Numbered from the stretch's first letter, positions 51,435-64,000 are shown. The stretch is 64,000 nt of DNA from Tubiluchus corallicola (GCA_030141605.1 JAQGDQ010000168.1:186001-250000), one strand, 5' to 3'. Notes: a model not told the origin generated them from the sequence alone. Numbers and translations are program-made.

Positions 51435-51800
51435 TAAGTAATTAAGTAAGCAAGTAAGCAAAAATTTTATTTCGAACTAATAGTCCATAAATCGCACATA
51501 AAATTGACATAGGAAATAATTTACATAAAATTATACACAAATGATAAAATATAAAGATTAGTGATCGTTAAACAATAAAATGGTTGTTAGTGAATATTAA
51601 ATTCACTAACAATTAAGCTAAAAATGCGACGGATCACAGTATTTTTACAGTGCAGATGCACGTAGTTAGTTTTTGTTTGAAAATTATTGTTAAATCTAGT
51701 AAACTAATAATATTGTTAATTACAAAAGTAGTTTGTTAGCGCTGTTTCGTAAAAAATTATACGCTATATAAAATTTCATACAAGTGGCATATACTTTTGA
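51435..51800 (-). mobile_element. Possible LINE 3' remnant with TTAC/CTTA tail
   Basis: Tail pattern like the other LINE ends: period-4 repeats (aagtaagcaag) next to 'attttatttcgaac'. Upstream on the minus strand a fragment reads AYNFLRNSANKLLL, LINE-like but broken. Low confidence. Confidence 0.3.
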
Positions 51801-52563
51801 GGTATAAGCGTAGTACAAGAATTATTTACGTACAGAGGTATGTCTAAAACGTAGCGCGAATACAAAAATCTCTGACCAAACTAAACTAAACCAACGCGAC
51901 CGTTTACAGTTGTGACAAGCAGCTGAACTATTCAATTGCGAACTTGTTAATGGTAACTTTTGCATTCTTTACCGCACAGTCATAGAATTATCGCCGTTAT
52001 TTTAACAAGAACGGTAACTAAAGCTTATTTGCTTATGAGAGAAATAATGAGGGAAATGACATTGAAGCTACGAGTCAATTACGGGATGCTGTGAACTAAT
52101 TGCTGTACAGTTTTATCGTCAATGTCGCAAGCAGGATAGTAGTATAATCGTGTTTAAAATGCCAGTAATTAGCACGCATGCTAGGAAAGCATGTAACCAG
52201 TAGACCTAATTGGCCCCTGTGCGACTTCAAGGAATTTTGGTCGATTTTAAACAATTCTGCTTTGTTCTCTCTAGCTATTGAGAAATACCGACAAAGATAA
52301 AGCAAATAATTAAATAATAATAAAGCAAACTGTTTTCGCATTTTAAATGTGATTTTTATAAGCCCATTATCTGTCAACACTTGGACCCTCTGTTTACAAA
52401 GCAACAACTCTAATTAAATGATGGTCAACATAATGTCGTAATAAGTTCTTTATAGCAGACAAAAAAATTTTCAGATTTAATGGGCACTTTATCTTCTTTA
52501 CGATTATGACCGTGGTAAGTCTTAGAAGAGTACTATCTTATTTTCAAGTTCGTTTTCTTCTTC

Positions 52564-52733
<170 letters not shown>

Positions 52734-54544
52734 GCCATTATCATTAATTAATTAATTTATTTAAAAGTTATTCACGTAATTATTACGTTCCTTCTATAGG
52801 AGTGGAGAGGAGAGGAAGATAGGAGGAGAAGACAAGAGAAGCAAGGATACAGGGCAGAGAAGAAGATAGAAAGGGGGAGTAGAAAATTAAATAAGTGGAA
52901 GAACATGGCAGGAATCCTTTCAGAAGGCATGTGCTCCAGGAAAAGTTTAGAACGACATTGATTGTCATTATCATACAAACAAAAACGAAGCACATGCGCT
53001 ACAGCTGTTTGTGAGCTTGTAATCACAAACAGATAAGTAATTAACCAGAGTTGATTACAATTTGTCAAGTTCATTGTATTTTAACACATTTTCCATAGTA
53101 TTGTAAAATGCAAGCCTGAAAAAGTAATTATAATGTAACATTAAATTGTTCCCCCATCCACCATAGATGATTGATATTTGCCATCGATCGACACGGAACT
53201 GTAAAACTGTCCAGTTCATGATTACTTTTTCAATTTTTTTCTGTCGCCTGGTCGACTACTTTATGGGTCATCCACTTATTTTACGTATTTTGGTAATACC
53301 TTTACAATTTAATTGTCTATCCGATTTAAGTGTCACTATACATATATCTAATACATGGTGCTCGAAAGTTCGATAATTCAAATTCTTTTTCCAATTGTTA
53401 TATGAATAATAATTAAAGGTCAAAGTGAAACATCAGCTTGACAGTCCAAATTATTGCACGTGTTGCTTACCACATACTAGTCATTCCAAGGTTAACTTTT
53501 ATTCATTATCCAGCTATCAGACGCTTTGACAGTTCATAACTTAGGTAAGAGCTAAAGGTGGTAATTAAAGGCTCTTCAATCTAACGGAACTTCAGAGAGC
53601 CAGTTACTAAAACCGGTTTAACGTTTTTTGCACGAACAGCTCTTTTACCGTTTGATAGCCGCGTCATTAATTTGCAATTTAACTGTTTTACGAGTGACAT
53701 CTTCGACCTATTTTAAGCTTTGTCTGTAGTTCATGGCTATTTGTTGCGGCAGGCACACCTAGCCAATGCTTTTGCATGAATCACAGGTCTAGTGTCTAAA
53801 ACTCAGTATCTTCAATTTATTCGCAGACCACACGTAATTCCATTAATCTCCACTCGTTCTTGCACAGTCTTGTTTTATTCTATTTAGTTCTGTTCTGTCC
53901 TGTTTGTTTTGTAATATTGCCCTGTCGTATCCTGGCTGTTCATGTTCTATTCCTATTAGTTTTATTCGTCTACTCTGCCGCAGTTTCCTCTGTAAAGACT
54001 TCCCCTCTCTCGCTGCTGAAAATTGTTATTTTACCTCCGTTTTCAAATCTTATCTGACTGCATGGATACGCTTGTCCTTGACAAAATAACTGTTTTCCCC
54101 CAGTTGGCCAGAAAAAAATGGTGAATAATTAAAACCGCGGCACCATGGCAAAGACAAAAGTGTAACTCTAAGCCACTCTCAGAGAAATTATTAGCACTGG
54201 AAATGTATTACACGAGAAATGGTAGCAAAACGCGCGTTGAAAATAGCAATAGATGGAAAAATGCGCGTTGTTAATTACTGGTAGACTGGTCATCGCAAAT
54301 TGCACCGAATAACCAATTTACCAATGTGCTTATTAAGATTTTTGCTTTGCTCTCAAAATCAAGAGGCTCTGTTAGCAGTTTCTTAGTCTCTGTATTAGTT
54401 TTCTTACTTTATAATGATATTTCAATGGAAGTACATCGAAATACCTCTGAACTTGGACGACTTCTCGTTTATTTATTTATTTCTGTTACGATTTAGTTTA
54501 GTTAATAACTAGGAAACTATAAACTAGGAAAATGAATTGTTATC

Positions 54545-55090
54545 TGCTGGGATGAACGACTTTTGTCAGATACTCGATGATTTTGGGTGGGTTGTTAAAG
54601 GTCAAGATCATTTTCTCAAAAGATTTGGAAGCCATCTCCTTCCGGGGTTTTAACCGAAACTCAGGTGGGTGGTAGATGATGCGGAGCTCTAGTGCGCGAG
54701 ACTAAATTAAATTTACTTTGGCTAAGTGGATGGGGCTCTGGAGAACAACCTCTGTGCGTATAAATGTGACCTTAGGTAAGCATAAAGAATTGAAAAACGA
54801 AACTTTGTCAGCTTATAGGCCCGGATTGGGGAACGACTTTTGCTGGGTTCCCGCTGACCTTGGGTGGGTGTTTCATGGATAAATGTCGTTTTTCTCAAAA
54901 CGGTTTGGAATCTCTCTCCTCTTAGACTTCATAGTTTGCTGCAACTCAAGTGAATGATACAGGATGCAGAGTTCTAGTGTGCGGGTTCAAATTTATTTTC
55001 TTTGGCCAAGTTGGTGTGATTACGGAGGGACTAGCCTCAGTGGGAGGACTCTGCAAAAGATCACCTTTGGTAAAAAACTATGCAACTTAC
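54545..55090. repeat. Diverged 277-bp tandem duplication
   Basis: Two consecutive copies. GAACGACTTTTG is at 54554 and again at 54831. Further matched blocks are TTGGGTGGGT, TTTCTCAAAA..TTTGGAA, TCTCCT, GATGC(G/A)GAG(C/T)TCTAGTG and ATTTACTTTGGC/ATTTTCTTTGGCC. The second copy has a B-box-like GGGTTCAAATTT, so the unit may derive from a tRNA-type SINE. The flanking 55090-55330 region is also less AT-rich than average. Confidence 0.7.
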
Positions 55091-55329
55091 TTAATGTAGT
55101 ATATCGTCTGAAAGCTCGTCATGAGGCAAATTAAACTGTAATAATTAAACAAATTTTGGAACACAGCGGTTTGGTGGGTTGGGACTGGGGTGGGCCTGTG
55201 TGTCAGAAATGTAAAAAGTTTGCCTTGTTGGTTAGTTGGTAAAAAGCTTTGGCAGTTTGTTGGTTAGTCGGCGTGAGGCTGGGGGCGGGAAAGGGATACA
55301 TTTGACCGTTTACTGGTAATGCACATTAT

Positions 55330-57180
55330 TTGTGTACCATGTTAGATATGATGGACGTTCAATTGTATTAAAAGACCCAAAGCTGGAGGTCATTTGCAGA
55401 CAAAAATTTAATTAAAGGCATTATTCATTAAAGCAGTGTGCAATTTAAATATAATCAATGGTGATGATTTTAAGTGCATTGTTTTGCCCGCCATGTAATG
55501 TCAAAATACTTCCAAGATGGGTACGTTAATTGGCTATGGACATGAATCCAATCATGTGCAACTGCGGCATATTCTGGAGTCAAAATCTGCTGAACTAATA
55601 ATATTAGGCCTTGTAACAAATAACAGATCTCTGGTTTAAATTAATAATCACATTTGTACATTGAAAGACCATTGAAAAACCCAGACACAATTGATGCAAC
55701 TAGTTTTGCATTATTTTATTCATCAATCGCCTAAACGAGTCTAGTGGACAGTATAGTGGCCACTCATAATAAAGCGGCTGCAATTAGAAAATGAAAGTAA
55801 TTATGAGTACATACCAAGAACAGTTGTTGTGAACAGATTTGTGTCCTTTTTTGCCATCGTTGTTGCTTTGCCGTTGCCATTATACAATAGCCCATTCACA
55901 TTTACATAGTGCATAAGCACAGACGTGCACAAGTACATGTATTATTAATGTCTAATTTAATCATTGATATCTCAGATAAGTGGATTGAAATTCGTCGCAA
56001 AATGATTTAAACACAATTCCTTCTTTTGTTTTGAAGATTGGGATAGTGAAAATTGTCTTTATAAGTTTACTACAACTGCCCAATTCTAAAAAATAATTTA
56101 TATCTTTTTAGATATATGTTAGTATAAATATTTTACAGTGACCTGGAGAAATCAACGGCAATTACCAAAATAAATCAAAAAGAAAGAAAAATGGGAAAAA
56201 CAAAACTGAACAAAAACTTCTGAAAGGCCTGTTCAGTTTTTGAAGTGACTCTGACAGCAAGGATTTTTGTATTTAAAGTCAGTTTAGTACTTTTATTACA
56301 AGTTGAAGATTTGTTCCAAGGTCAATTAGAACTTGCATAAAACTTGTGATCATTGCCAACTTTACATTTGCATGTAGACCTGAGAATAAATTGCTATAAA
56401 GAGACCATTATACGGGCTTAATCAAAACAAAATGTTAACTCGAGAAATTATGTACTAACATCTAATGGATCTTGGCCAAACAAACATTTCGGTTTTAAGT
56501 TTTCTTTTGCTACTTTTTATGTATGTCTACGCGCATGAACGTCTATTATTAAAAAAATTTAATTGACAAGGAAACACAAGACGCATAAGTAATTTCATAC
56601 AGCGTGAAATTGTGCTTTATCTGGTCTATTTAAATGCAATTCGCGAGTAAACCAAGTTTACAATTTCTTAGATCAAATAATGATCTTTTTGTTACTATTT
56701 AATTGCAATTACGTACGACTAATTCTTAGTGAAAACAATGGTAACGTTTATGTGGGATTTGCAGCTATGGTGTTATGTGCGTGTGTTATAAAATACTTCA
56801 CAAAAAAGTAGGTTTCAGTGTTGAAATGTTCTGTTCGCATAGGAACTCATGGAGTAATCATTCGTTGAAATTTTTTGCACAAAGGACAAACAATAAACAA
56901 TTTAAGCATTTTTTCAAATGGAATCGATCAAATAAGGAAATCTGCGAATGGTCATCCATTTGTGACAGCAGCAATACATTAAATTACTGCATAAAATGTT
57001 TTTTGTCCAGCTTCCTTAAATGTAAAAGGCACAAGTAGGCAGTTTTTTATTTGCGTGACAAAGTTTAAATTAGGATAAATTAAATTAAGTGTTCATAAAT
57101 TAAATTAAAAATTAAGGGTAACGTCCAGCAAATAAAATAACTGCTTCTTAATACATAATGCCTCTTTGGCAAATGAACTA
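55330..57180. other. Intergenic stretch
   Basis: No confident gene. A plus-strand frame at 56775-57038, open from a possible acceptor at 56763, encodes a Lys/Asn/Cys-rich segment (EICEWSSICDSSNTLNYCIK). It was noted but lacks a partner exon. Confidence 0.4.
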
Positions 57181-57189
57181 AAAGAAGTG

Positions 57190-57340
57190 TTTCTCTAAAA
57201 TGAACTAATGAATTGAATGAATTAAAGAAGAAACAGTGAATGTGCAAATGAATGAATGAATTAATGAAAAACACAGTGAATGTATAAATGAATGAACAAA
57301 TGGACAAATGAACGAACGAATAAATGACTGGCTGGTTTAT
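57190..57340. repeat. (GAAT)n degenerate repeat
   Basis: AATGAATGAATGAA words with drift. It is probably the expanded 3' tail of the neighbouring LINE fragment. Confidence 0.7.
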
Positions 57341-57900
57341 TGATTGTCTGAATTATTGTACTGTCTCAAGTTTACAGTACAATATAATGTACACAAATCA
57401 TGAATACATTATAATTATTACTATTACATAGTTGCATCACCATGGTATGACTACTAGGCTTATTTATTGTTCTTATATCATCACTACATTTTCTTCTAAA
57501 TTGTAGGTCTTGCGCTAAAGTTGTTTCAGAAAAATTTACCCGTAATAATATGTTGTATGCTATTTTTTTATATATTGTACAGATTGTAGTTTCTCTAAGT
57601 AGCCGTACAGTAATAGTTGCTGCAGTAGCTATTTACCAAATATCTTTTTATATCATCATTACAGTTTTTAAATTTACTTAGTAATAAAGCACTCATAGTT
57701 GTCAGAAGATACACACCATCGGCGTACATGAAATGATTGACATATTTCATTAATGCAATAGTGTTTATGCGTTTCACTTAATTTAATGATAAGCTCTCTG
57801 AAATAAATGTTAAAAAGAGCAGGACATAATATTCCACCTTGTTTAACACTGTTCCCCACTTTAAAGACTTGAGAGTTAAATTGACATCTAGCAGTAAGTG
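57340..57900 (-). mobile_element. CR1-like LINE fragment (RT palm and 3' tail)
   Basis: The minus strand reads SVKQGGILCPALFNIYFREL, the conserved RQGGILSPLLF palm motif, then in another frame HFMYADGVYLLTT, the YADD motif with Asp to Gly. The frame break and the motif change show it is dead. Downstream on the same strand lies an A/T-rich 3' region and a CATT-type repeat tail (57190-57340). Confidence 0.7.
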
Positions 57901-58129
57901 TCTGTTCTAATAAAAATAGTACAATACACGAATAATAAATTTTGGAACTGCAGTTGGTAACAATTTAAAGAATGGTTTGTGATAACTAAGTCAAATACTT
58001 TAGAGAATCCATGAACAGCAAATACATAGTACTACTAGGAAATAGGAATCGATAACTTCCTTCATTGTGTAAATGCATAGCTCGGTGCACACTTTTCCCT
58101 GAACTCAAGCTGTAGAGATGTGCCTGCCA

Positions 58130-58350
58130 AACTTCGCTGATTAACTGACTGATTAACTGACTGACTGTCTGATTGACTGAATAAAAGAATGAATGAATGG
58201 ATGAAACAGTAAACTAGTGAACGAATGAATGAGTTAATGAATGTATGAACGAACGAATGAATGAACGAAAGAATTGATGAGTGAAACAGTGAACTAGTGA
58301 ATGAACGAACGAACTAACGCATAAAGGAATGAACAAATGAATGAACCAAT
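58130..58350. repeat. (GACT/GAAT/GAAC)n drifting tetranucleotide block
   Basis: Runs of ACTGACTG pass into AATGAATG and AACGAACG, interrupted by GTGAACTAGTGAA spacers that occur twice. Confidence 0.75.
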
Positions 58351-59139
58351 GATAGAAGTGAAGGCTCATATATACTCTCACAGTTCAGGATTAATACCTA
58401 ATTACATAAATAAATTACCGTTTAAGACTTTAATGAAAGCTAATCGCTACCTGTGTGTGGCATACGTCATTGAGAGCATGTGATAGGTGCGTCTTGTCTC
58501 TTAAGTTAAGTTAAGCACAATAGATGCTTTTAGTGCCCTATTCTGTTAGAATGCTGCATATAATTACGAATTTAGCCTGACAAATAATTATTCTGCATTA
58601 ATATTTTAATTAGTCTTATCGGATCCTCAATGAGTAATCCCTCTAAAATAGGACACTTTATTTGCAGTACCAGAACGGAGAGACACAGAAGTACGCTTAA
58701 AGCGACACACTGCTTGAGTAAGTTAGACTTTTCTAATTGTCAGTAGAATCTTTAGAAATGCCACTGTGTAAAAGTCGGATGACTTAATGATTTTGACGAA
58801 GAATTATACTTTGCTTAGAGAAATAATTTGAGGGGTTTACAGAGCAGCGACCAGGCAAATGAAAATGCTAAATTCCAGAAAATTAGAAAGTAATGATTAG
58901 AAGGAAAAAAGAAATCTTGTGGGCCAGTGATCCGATACGTATTATTATTGTTGTTAATGATGTTGTTGTTATTGTTGTTGTCGTTGTTGATGATGTTCCT
59001 TACAATAGATGTAAATCCCTTAAAATCGATAAAGTTTATATATAATGTTTCTGTTGCTGTTGTGTTGCTTTTTCATCACAATAAGAACAGAATCACTACT
59101 ACCTGCAAAAATCTGTCTTGAAACAGTTTTCTTGATGTC

Positions 59140-59240
59140 CAGGATGGCCCTGGGTTGGGTGGCTGAGTGGTCTAGATTTCGGAGAGCAAGCCATGCAGTC
59201 TTGAGTGGAGTCTAGCGGCTGCCAACAGGCGACAGGACAT
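59140..59240 (+). mobile_element. Possible tRNA-derived SINE head
   Basis: The segment TGGCTGAGTGGTCTA (59160-59174) is a textbook A-box of type II (Leu/Ser) tRNAs, within a locally GC-richer block. No clear B box or cloverleaf was found, so this is a candidate only. The opposite strand has a 119-codon frame with six cysteines, which I treat as accidental. Confidence 0.3.
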
Positions 59241-60670
59241 ATGCCATAGTTGTTATTCGTTGTTTGTGAATTGTGTAAGTCGTAGGTGTAAGTCGCTAAA
59301 TAGCCGTTAGTGCTAATGTTGTCTGTTAAATGACGGTAAATAAATGTTGTCTTTGTTTTGGTCTTGCTTTGGAGATTAACCGTTTTCGGCATTACCAGCA
59401 AAAAAATGAGAACGATTGTTTTGCGAATTGGTGTTAGAAACAAAATTAAAATTTTCAACTTCTTCCCAAAATAACTAATTAACTATTTACAATAATGTAT
59501 TTACCTAGCGATTTATTTGCACTTCATTAATATGGCTACTATGGCCGAAGATATTCGTTGTCCAATCCTTTGTTTTAGGGCAAAATGTGTTATGTTGCAT
59601 ACTGTTTCAGAAATAAGAACCCGTAAATTTGAGTTACGCAGCTAAGCCTCTTAATTTTTGCACAAATCAACCAAACAAAGTCAACGGTCATTCAAGGCTC
59701 GGAAAACAGCAGAAAAGCCGTTATATGAATATAAATAAAAGTAGAACAACTGCATGTAATTTGCTAGTAACGCGAAGCACTTGCCATTTAGCAACATTCG
59801 CCGAGAAGCAAATGAGGATACAGTTAACAAGGAAACAATTTTCTGGCGAAAAATTCTATAAACAAGCTGCCCGAGGAAAAAATGGATTTATAAGTAGCAC
59901 GTATGCGTCAAGGACTGCCCATGGTTAAAATACAAGAAGCACGAGATAAAACTGACATCGAAAGGTTGTATAAAACTACTCTCAGGATTGGCATTTTCAT
60001 ATCCTACAATAATTAAGTACAAACAAAACTCTAGAGAACCTTGTAGAAAAATTTCTTTGGAGTTTACAGTAGTAAATGACCGATGGGCAAATAAAAAGAC
60101 TTTTAGCCATTTTTGCAGTAATTATTAGATATGAACTAGTAATTTGTCCTTGTCCTATAAAGCGTGCGTTCTAATCCAGTTAATCCCAATTAGCACTAGT
60201 TATGCTAAGCTTTTTTTGTGAAAGAGGTAAGTGTTCAATTAGATGTGTTGACGCAAGGTATTGTCCGTAAACGCAGACATCATGAGCTTCGCTTTGAGTT
60301 CTTTTTATAATTTCAGTATCTGAGTGCCATAAGTATCATATTAATAACCGCCTGAATGCAGTGAAAACAATATTAACAACGTTTATTAAGTTTACATATT
60401 TTAAACTTTTGTTTCATTTTTATGTTGTATATGATATAAAACTTCAAACTTTTTTTGTCATGATGATTTCGACACTTATTACAAATCGGGTGCAATATCT
60501 TTTTTTTTATACATGCATTCGTAGGAAGTAAATCTTTACCAATTAGCTGATTGCTGCTATAAGTCAAATGCATGCGAATTAAAAGAGTGTTGTAAGTAGA
60601 ATCGTCGCTGTAAAAGCGAATGAATAATACAAAGTAACATAGTAATAAAAAAGAAAAAGAATATAGAAAG

Positions 60671-60782
<112 letters not shown>

Positions 60783-60924
60783 AGTTAGAGTAGAACTACA
60801 ACTACGAAAACCACATGTTGTGGGATATAGACGAAAAAGGCAAATCAAGAAGAAAAGAAAGAAAAGATAGAAGGGGAGAAAAACGAAAAAGGTACACGAA
60901 GGGCTGACAGCGATACAGGCCTAC

Positions 60925-61001
60925 CTTGAAGTGGAACCAGACCGCCGAGTACGTGTACTCAACAGGACTTAATGGTACGCTGTTCAGTTCATAGAATTTG
61001 A
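60925..61001 (-). CDS. Orphan internal exon, possibly TM9SF-like
   Basis: 77-nt segment flanked on the minus strand by acceptor ccatttttag and donor AAG|GTAGGC. It starts with two bases of a codon and ends in phase 0. It reads KFYELNSVPLSPVEYTYSAV then WFHFK. The F/YTYSxxW pattern recalls the lumenal domain just before the membrane part of transmembrane-9 superfamily proteins (recollection of the family, not a search result). No partner exons were found on either side, so it may belong to a gene with large introns or be a relic. Codon composition is less AT-rich than the surroundings, supporting former or present coding use. Confidence 0.35.
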
Positions 61002-61761
61002 CTAAAAATGGTATGGTTTGCCTTTACCCGCGCAGATGGCGCTCATTTACAATCTCAAACTCCAGAAAATCTCAAATGTCTACGAAATCGCGAGAGCGTC
61101 ATCATTTTCAGGGTTTGCTAGAACTGCGCATGTCTTATCTGCTTATGAATGAACCATTATTCACGGATAACCACCTTTATATAACTAGGGCGTGCGGCTT
61201 TAATTACCAAGTAGAATGACCTCTTTTTGGCAAAGATACACAACCATTAGCGCTTCTACAATGAGTCATTGTAATCGTCATAAGTGTGTCTATCACCTCC
61301 TAGTTGCCTCTTCTTGCCTCACATGAACCTGTAATTGTTATTTGACTTGAAAATACATTGAAAATTATACGCAGGTTAGACACGTGTTATTACTGTTATA
61401 TAGGACTATAGTGTCTTCTACCCAGTTCTTTGTCTAAAGTAATAGTGTTCACTTCTCATAGTTTTGTGGTATAGCTTAGTTCTAGGTATGGTGGATTATT
61501 TGAATTATATTCAATACACAGCTGGTGACTGACTGTTGATAATTACCTTCAATTATTTATAATTAATAGCAGTTACTGTGTAATACATCTGGGCTTATAA
61601 TCAGCTACTGGAAAAGTTTTTCTGCTGTTGTGGAATTGTCTTAAAGAATTTTAAAGAATGCGTGAACTATTTTTGGAAATCATACCAAAGTTTTCGTATT
61701 TTTACTTTACAGCAGAAGTTGGTAGCAGGCACCATTGTGTAGGGGTAAAACGTCACTTGGA

Positions 61762-63432
61762 ATGTGGCCTGTCATCTTAGCGACTCTTCTAACCTTCAGT
61801 GTAAGTAGAACGCCAACTAATTTTAGAAACATACATGTGCTGGCAACACGCAACACTAATCATTATACCTGCCAAAAACAACCTTGGTAAACTTCTTGAT
61901 ATGTCAAAGTTCACTGATAGTCTCCTAAAATTGTCACTCGATTGTTAATCAAATTGACATTATAGCGTAATAAAAGATGAATAATTTTCCCAATTACAAT
62001 ATAAATAATCGCAGTCATTGCAAAAATAATTACAATCAGCGTTGGACAGGATGTGATTAAACCTGTGCTTGAATGTTGCAAATTGTGCAATGTCTTTTCG
62101 AAAACACATGATAGGGTGTGTGCAGAAAAAATATTATCCATGAACGAAGTTTTTACAATATTTAAGCTTGACAGAGCAGTTAAACTTTACGAGCAGCACA
62201 GAACAAGAAAAGACAAAAACAAAATGAAAAAGCAGGGTGATTCAACGATATTTAACAATGATGTTATTTGCCTGTTGTAACCGCCTTTGACAAAGCAAGA
62301 TTTCAGATGCTGAGTATGATATGTTATATCATTATGCAATAGCATATGGTACTGTATACTTTACGGTATAATGGGTTACCAAATAATGACTGCTAGTGCG
62401 CAGTAGAAATGTTGTTATTTTTTAATTAAAAATTGGAAAAGTCCTTGGTTATTGTTGGATATTTAACAACAAAAAGAGTCGTACGCATTTAAGAAATTGA
62501 ATTAAGATACAAAAATGAGATATAGTTTCCCAAGGAAAAATAATCATTATTTTGCTGCGCTAACATCCAGCTGTTTTTCTGCAATTTTTTATTACGAATG
62601 TTTCCCACAGGTCTCATTGGTGAGATGCAAAGGTTATGGAGGTGACTACAATGCAGGCTATGCTGGTGTCGGATATGCGGGTTCAGGAAGGGCTGGTTAT
62701 GGTGGGGATCTCGATGTCGGATACGGAGGCGGAAATAGCGCCGGATATTACGGGGGCAACCATGCAGGATACGAATCTGGTGGAACAGCTGGATATGGTG
62801 GGAAACTGGCACTGGATTATGCTGGCAAGTTAGCCATCGGCTTTCAAGGTTTTGGCAAAATCATTGGACAAGCTTATGGTGGCAACCATGGACGCGGTTA
62901 CGGCGGCAATGCTGCAAAAGCTTATGGACAGACAGGAGCACATGCGCGTGGAGCCTTAGCAGCACACGCAGCAGGCGGATACACCGGATATGGAGCAACC
63001 GGACTAGGATCTCTTGTGTCAGATTTTCATAATGCTTATGGTGGTGGATATGATGGTTTTGGTGGGGGACATGGTAAAGGTCACGGAGGTGGTAGAGGTC
63101 ATGGTTACGGGGGTGGTTATGGAGGAGGCCATGGTGGAGGTGACAACGACTCATATGGTGGTGGAGGTGGGGGAGGTTTTGGAGGTGGAGGTGGTGAAGG
63201 GACAGGTGGAGGAGGTGGCTTCGGAAGTGTTTACGGCGGGGGAAGCGCAAGCGGACATGCAGGTGGGTATGGTGGTGGATTTGGAAACGGGGTCAGTGGG
63301 GGCTATGGGGGCGGAAGTGGTGGCGGATATGGAGGAGGGCACAGTGGTTTACATGGGGAAGGTTTTGGAGGTGGAGGTAATTATGTGGCTGACAGCTATC
63401 ATGGTGGTGGCGGTTACGAAAAGCGGCGTTAG
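61762..63432 (+). CDS. Secreted glycine/tyrosine-rich structural protein, 286 aa, 2 exons
   Basis: Exon 1, 61762-61800, encodes only MWPVILATLLTFS and ends AGT|GTAAGT (phase 0). Exon 2, 62611-63432, follows tttcccacag and starts VSLVRCKGYGGDYNAGYAG; stop TAG. The ATG at 62515 that extends exon 2 backwards lies in the intron and is not the start. The signal peptide spans the splice junction (...TLLTFSVSLVRC). The mature protein is dominated by GYGG, GYAG and GGG repeats; a less repetitive middle (KLALDYAGKLAIGFQGFGKI) gives way to a Gly/His part and the end GGGGYEKRR. It has almost no Cys after the signal region. Such proteins form cuticle, silk, adhesive or shell frameworks (for example glycine-rich shell proteins of bivalves); the exact family is not certain. 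An acceptor at about 61711 suggests a 5' UTR intron. Confidence 0.85.
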
Positions 63433-63618
63433 GAAATTTATTGTGTTTAGCAATACGAGCAGTGTTTTAAATCGTGCTATTAAAATCATCCCGACGTTGC
63501 TCAATGTCATAGTGACATGAATTGTTTTGTTAATGTAGTATTTATTAAATTTCTCTCTTCTACAATTGTTGCACTTTTATTTTCTAATTGTTATTATGCT
63601 GTTTGTTGTTATGTTGTT

Positions 63619-63624
63619 AATAAA
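63619..63624 (+). terminator. Poly(A) signal of the glycine-rich protein gene
   Basis: AATAAA 187 nt downstream of the stop, followed by a T-rich stretch. Confidence 0.65.
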
Positions 63625-63759
63625 GTCGTTTTACAGGTAACTACTAAAGCGTACAGTATCTTTATTTCTCAAGCGTTTTATAATAACTCTTACTACCAAA
63701 GTCGTGATGGAGAAGGAAAAAGAAATAAAGAAAGGATGTGAGAGCAAGTCAGAAAAAAG

Positions 63760-63766
63760 ACGAGTA

Positions 63767-63813
<47 letters not shown>

Positions 63814-64000
63814 AGAGAGAGGGACTAAAGAAAACACAGAGAAAGGACAGACAGGCAGACAGACAGACAGACAGGCTGGCAGATCACTAGGACATAAAAG
63901 CTACTATAGCCGATTTTTCGTTTTACTTGTTATCTCCTTTCGTTGAAATTCTCTCTCTCACTCTTCGTCTCTCTCTCATCCTCTATTTTCTTCTTCCTTT
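63760..64000. repeat. (GA)n, (CAGA)n and (CT)n low-complexity end of window
   Basis: (GA)n at about 63768-63812, then ACAGGCAGACAGACAGACAG at about 63848-63875, then a CT-rich run to the window edge. Confidence 0.9.

Noticed and set aside
56775-57038. 87-codon Cys-containing plus frame as a secreted peptide
   Set aside because: No signal peptide and no upstream exon with a suitable phase; composition close to random AT-rich DNA.
59099-59458. 119-codon minus frame with hydrophobic start and six Cys
   Set aside because: Initiates at TTG, and overlaps a tRNA-like A box on the other strand; no supporting exon.
62515-62610. ATG-initiated extension of the glycine-rich frame
   Set aside because: A strong acceptor (tttcccacag) at 62601-62610 and a signal-peptide exon at 61762-61800 in matching phase show that this part is intron.

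Overview
This is eukaryotic, and almost certainly invertebrate metazoan, genomic DNA. It is AT-rich and gene-poor. Its genes are split by GT..AG introns of 0.3-5 kb, it holds decayed CR1-like LINE retrotransposons, and it is full of di-, tri- and tetranucleotide microsatellites. No operons, bacterial signals, rRNA or CRISPR were seen. A synaptotagmin of the 15/17 type, a BTB protein with a long acidic tail, and several small secreted Tyr/Gly/Arg-rich proteins would fit a marine lophotrochozoan such as a mollusc or annelid. That placement is inference and is not proven by the sequence.

Layout. 1-4.3 kb: intronic or intergenic DNA with a GA microsatellite, a decayed ~145-bp tandem repeat and a LINE-like tail. 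4.29-7.15 kb (+): the last two exons of a BTB-domain gene whose 5' part was not found. 9.6-10.4 kb (+): a single-exon four-TM protein preceded by a uORF. 13.7-23.2 kb (-): a complete 8-exon synaptotagmin gene, assembled by hand; every splice phase agrees and it encodes 418 aa. 24-30.5 kb: LINE remnants. 32.4-34.2 kb (-): a complete 3-exon secreted 127-aa protein. 37.1-41.3 kb (-): a Tyr/Pro-rich protein with YQG motifs whose 5' end is uncertain. 39.6-40.7 kb: a minisatellite present in both orientations, with a hAT-like MITE inserted. 44.9-50.2 kb (-): a 2-exon secreted 80-aa protein with a TATA box. 54.5-55.1 kb: a diverged 277-bp tandem duplication. 57.3-57.9 kb: another RT fragment. 60.9 kb (-): an orphan coding-like exon. 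61.8-63.4 kb (+): a 2-exon secreted glycine-rich protein.

Functional picture. Three genes share one design: a very short first coding exon (13-16 codons) holding just the signal peptide, a phase-0 intron, then low-complexity cysteine-poor mature sequence rich in Gly, Tyr and basic residues. The YQG gene has a similar mature composition. This looks like a local set of secreted matrix, adhesive or cuticle proteins, next to unrelated cellular genes (synaptotagmin, BTB, 4TM). The exon models are the main result; most would be missed by ORF calling alone because the first exons are tiny.
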